Source: Tamarix chinensis
Taxonomy: Eukaryota > Streptophyta > Magnoliopsida > Caryophyllales > Tamaricaceae
Length of the DNA stretch: 64,000 bases
Direction: 5' to 3'
Assembly (NCBI GenBank): GCA_030549775.1
Contig: CM060173.1
Span: 66,034,367 to 66,098,366, forward strand
Position numbers and translations under genes: made by a program. The notes beneath the pieces are model-generated. The model was not told the DNA's origin. It did not search any database and worked only from the letters and a program-made list of their open reading frames with translations. This document shows, one piece after another, positions 60,939-64,000 of the stretch (position 1 is its first letter; each line of letters starts with the position of its first letter).

Positions 60939-63900
60939 TGTAACACCCTTATTTTTCACTATCGAAATTTTTTGTGTAAAACATTATACACGCTGAAAAT
61001 ACACCTAGGAAAAACAGGATGTTATCGCTATACCTAAAACAAGATAGGCGTCTAGCGCCTACTCAACATCAAATACAATGGTAAAACTAACCAAAACAAT
61101 GAAACAACAAAGTGTGCAAATAAATATTACATAAAAAGTTGAAAGGTCATTTACATTCGAGGAATTTAACTATTCCTAACCAAATCATTACAAATCACAA
61201 GTGGATATTGTACGATGCTATAATAAAATGAGTTAGGGTATAACACCTAATTTAAAATCTCGGTCCACCACGGACCCCATCAAAAACTTTCACATGTCCT
61301 TAATCTCAAGCCCCAACCAGTTTGAGGTAGGCCCTCTACTAGTCTTCTCTAGGGACTTGAACATTGCCCTTTACTCATGGGAAGGAGTAAGTAACCAAGC
61401 AAATAGACACATCAGTACGCTACATTCTAAGTAAGCTAAGTTGATCCCTCAATGTAAATACAATTATATGAATTCTACTGTATAAGGAAATAAAATACAA
61501 CATATGTTATGATAAAGCCATGTGTATATCTATATGAATTTAAGACTATAAAGGGACATGCTATCATGCAATCTCAATAAGATAAAGTATATCATGTTTG
61601 GTTTCACATTATCATCACATGAACACTTACACATATAATAGCAAGATAATTCAACAATCTCTGGGGTTTATTTCCAATTACTTAATCCCTTAGGTTATAC
61701 AATTTACTTATCCATAAATGAGATAGGTTAATCATCCCATCAATATTTGATTCAATAACTTATTTAAGTCATTTACCAAGTGTATAACTAAATTTTATAC
61801 TTTTTTGTCATTTATACCATTACTTCCATCCTTATCTAATTATTAACCATTCACTTTGTCATCATTTATATTATATCAACCAATTAGTTATCATCCATAT
61901 TTCATTATCATCAAGCGATAGTTTCTGTACCACCCCATGGTCTCACATACCATGGAAGGTTGTCTAAATAAGGGATATAAAGTTCAAGCTAAAGCCAACC
62001 ACCAAGTAGACATGAGTCCAAGCCAAAGCCAATCACTACAATGGACATAAGCCCAAGGTGAAGCTAACAAATATAGACATAAGTGTAGGCCGAATCCAAC
62101 CACCTTGGTAACTAGAACCTCTAGCATCAATACCTCCTAGTGCATTATTAGTTTTTAGAGTAGGTAAGACACCATGACCTCTTAGGATCCCGTCGGAAGG
62201 TAAAGCTAGAAAGCACCAAAACACTTAATGGCAAACTAACCCCCAGTAGCTAATTGAGGATCGGGTAACCTAAACTGATACTCAACTCAATTTTATTTCT
62301 CTTTAAATGATTACTATATTATTCATATGAATGAGTGATCACATATGGCCTATATAAAGCAAGCAAGGAAATTTTCTAAGTTTATTTTATCTCACTCCAT
62401 TTTCTTTCCGTTTTCCCAACCATATAGGTTTTCCATTTATCCTTGGCCAATATTTTTTATATCCAATACATGGTTTAATTGAAGCCTATAATAAGTTTCA
62501 CTACTCTTTTCTCAATAACACTACTTATCATAAGTGGAATACTCATTTAGTCTTTGCACTACTCATAGAGTATATCATAAATTATGATCTACTTTAACCC
62601 TTTTATTAAGCTAATAATCCATGATAAAAAATTTATTTTATCCCATTAATAATCATAATATGACCCTAAGCATAGCCTCAAAGCATAACCAAACCAAAAG
62701 GAATCAAATCATATAAACCAGTTGATTAGTCTGGCCCAACCAGTCTATTGGTTACCCCAACCAATCAATTGGTTTGGATCAAGTAATCAATTAGTTTAAC
62801 ATAACCACAACAAGCTTTGTCCCAAATATATTGATCGATTTGGTTAAACCAATCGACTTTTCATCAACCAATTGATCAGTTCTGCCAAATAGGTTGATGG
62901 GTTTAAGTAGAGAGCAAGACTAAGGTCTCTAGAGGCTCACCATTCAATGTGTTGGGTTAACTAGTCAACCGTTCTAGGAACTAGTCAATTAGTTTGAGCT
63001 AACCAGTCAATCGGTTTGCCTTAAAACTAAACTAAACGATTAGATTTCATATAGATTATGACATATTAATCATTCTTAACCACATTAAAACATATATCAA
63101 CATAGCTTAACATATTTTTATCTAGATTAACATGTGTTTCCCAACATGGAATCATCATATCCTATTTTTACCAACTTCATGCTTTTAACTCAAATCTTGC
63201 CATCAAACCATCCATATAACTTATATAGACTATATTAATTCATGTTAACATGCAGAAAACAACTTAAGGCAGAGCATAACATGTATAAATATTTTAACTA
63301 AATATTTTAGAAGCAAGAATCACTTACTCATTGCAGGTAAAATCTCCTTTAAACCCAAAAATTCCAATTGTAAAATGCTCAACTTTTAAAACCTTAAAAA
63401 ACAAAATATTAAAATTATACATTACAAATAAACCTTATTAAATTTTGAACATAGAATAGAAAGAAATAAGAGAAGACCCTCTTGAGGCAAAAATAAAGAA
63501 AAGCACTACTAAAATACTCAACCTTTATCCCAAAAGATCATTATTTAACATTGAAACATATTTTTGTGGAGTTCAAAGTGATATTCTTTTTTAACATTAT
63601 TTAACAAAAGATCATCTTAGTCTTTTTAATTTTTATATTGAACTTAAATTTCAAATTTCAAACCATAGATAAAAAATAATTTATTTTGAACTATTTCTAT
63701 TGCTCGAATATAAATGAGAGGAACTTTAGTTTAAATATAAAATTTTATTATATAATATCTCAAAATTATAGAAACAGTCACCAATAGATATTAATTGATT
63801 TTGGAAGTTTAGAAGATAATTTTTTTCTCATCTTGTTTACTGGAAGTTGCATCATAAGAAGTCATGTAGTAAAGTTACATAGATTCTTCTTTTTCTTCAT

Positions 63901-64000
63901 TTCCCTAAGTAATTATCATAATTTCCCAAATATCCTTAGCATTGGTGCACTTTAGAATTGATCCATGCACTTATTATCTAAGGCGACAATGGAGCATCAA
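60939..64000 (-). mobile_element. LTR of the same group, inverted, extending beyond the window
   Basis: TGTAACACCCTTATTTTTCA at 60939 is the terminus. GATGTTATCGCTATACC follows, as at the inner end of the other LTRs. Inverted relative to 56861-60938, it shares the minisatellite, CCATGGTCTCACATACCATG and CTCAACCTTTATCCCAAAAG. The other end lies outside the window, so target duplication could not be tested. Confidence 0.6.
61980..62105 (-). repeat. Degenerate 33-36 bp tandem repeat, about four units
   Basis: Units of the type AAGCCCAAGNNNAAGCCAAC, ending TGGACAT, occur four times in a row. The inverted partner LTR has a two-unit version at about 60135-60200. Confidence 0.7.

Overview
This AT-rich 64 kb window looks like heterochromatic, transposon-dominated DNA from a flowering plant. 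The grounds are a plant-specific CLE signalling-peptide gene, plant-type Ty3/gypsy elements (a chromovirus-like one and an Athila-like one), a plant L1-type LINE with a DUF4283 ORF1, a CACTA element and CCCTAA-type repeats. Nothing suggests a bacterium or organelle. The only intact-looking host gene I can defend is a small CLE peptide gene at 12626-12919 (minus). It has its own TATA box, and the first ATG downstream of that box is its start. An intron-containing but broken RPA1-like (replication protein A large subunit) gene lies at 7306-9174 (minus).

The layout is a nest of elements. (1) 1-7235: two long LTRs of one gypsy family in opposite orientation, copy A ending exactly at 3139 inside copy B. 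(2) 7306-9760: the RPA1-like pseudogene plus a scrap of retroelement. (3) About 9.8-13.8 kb: low-copy-looking DNA carrying the CLE gene. (4) 14786-19940: a CACTA element with terminal AACGGTTTT-type subterminal repeats, carrying a telomere-like minisatellite that was itself hit by a solo LTR (17613-18487, target duplication TAAAC). (5) About 20.7-35.4 kb: a decayed plus-strand Ty3/gypsy element. Its reverse transcriptase is split by a 5.26 kb LTR (21101-26356, target duplication AGTTG). Its 3' LTR (28104-35436) is split by another LTR (30897-34858, target duplication TGCTA). (6) 36710-52192: a minus-strand Athila-like element with two LTRs, gag, protease, RT, RNase H and integrase remnants. 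It sits in an older gypsy fragment, and its RNase H/integrase boundary is interrupted by a plus-strand LINE (about 40480-45855). (7) About 52.2-56.9 kb: no recognisable genes. (8) 56.9-64 kb: two more LTRs of the gypsy family, again head-to-head in opposite orientation.

All transposon reading frames are dead. In the LINE, 14 of 19 premature stops are TAG, the expected product of C-to-T decay at CAG/TGG codons in CHG context, so the region was probably silenced by DNA methylation while it decayed. Most long open frames in the window are artefacts of GA-rich LTR segments or microsatellites. I saw no convincing tRNA, rRNA or CRISPR-like array.
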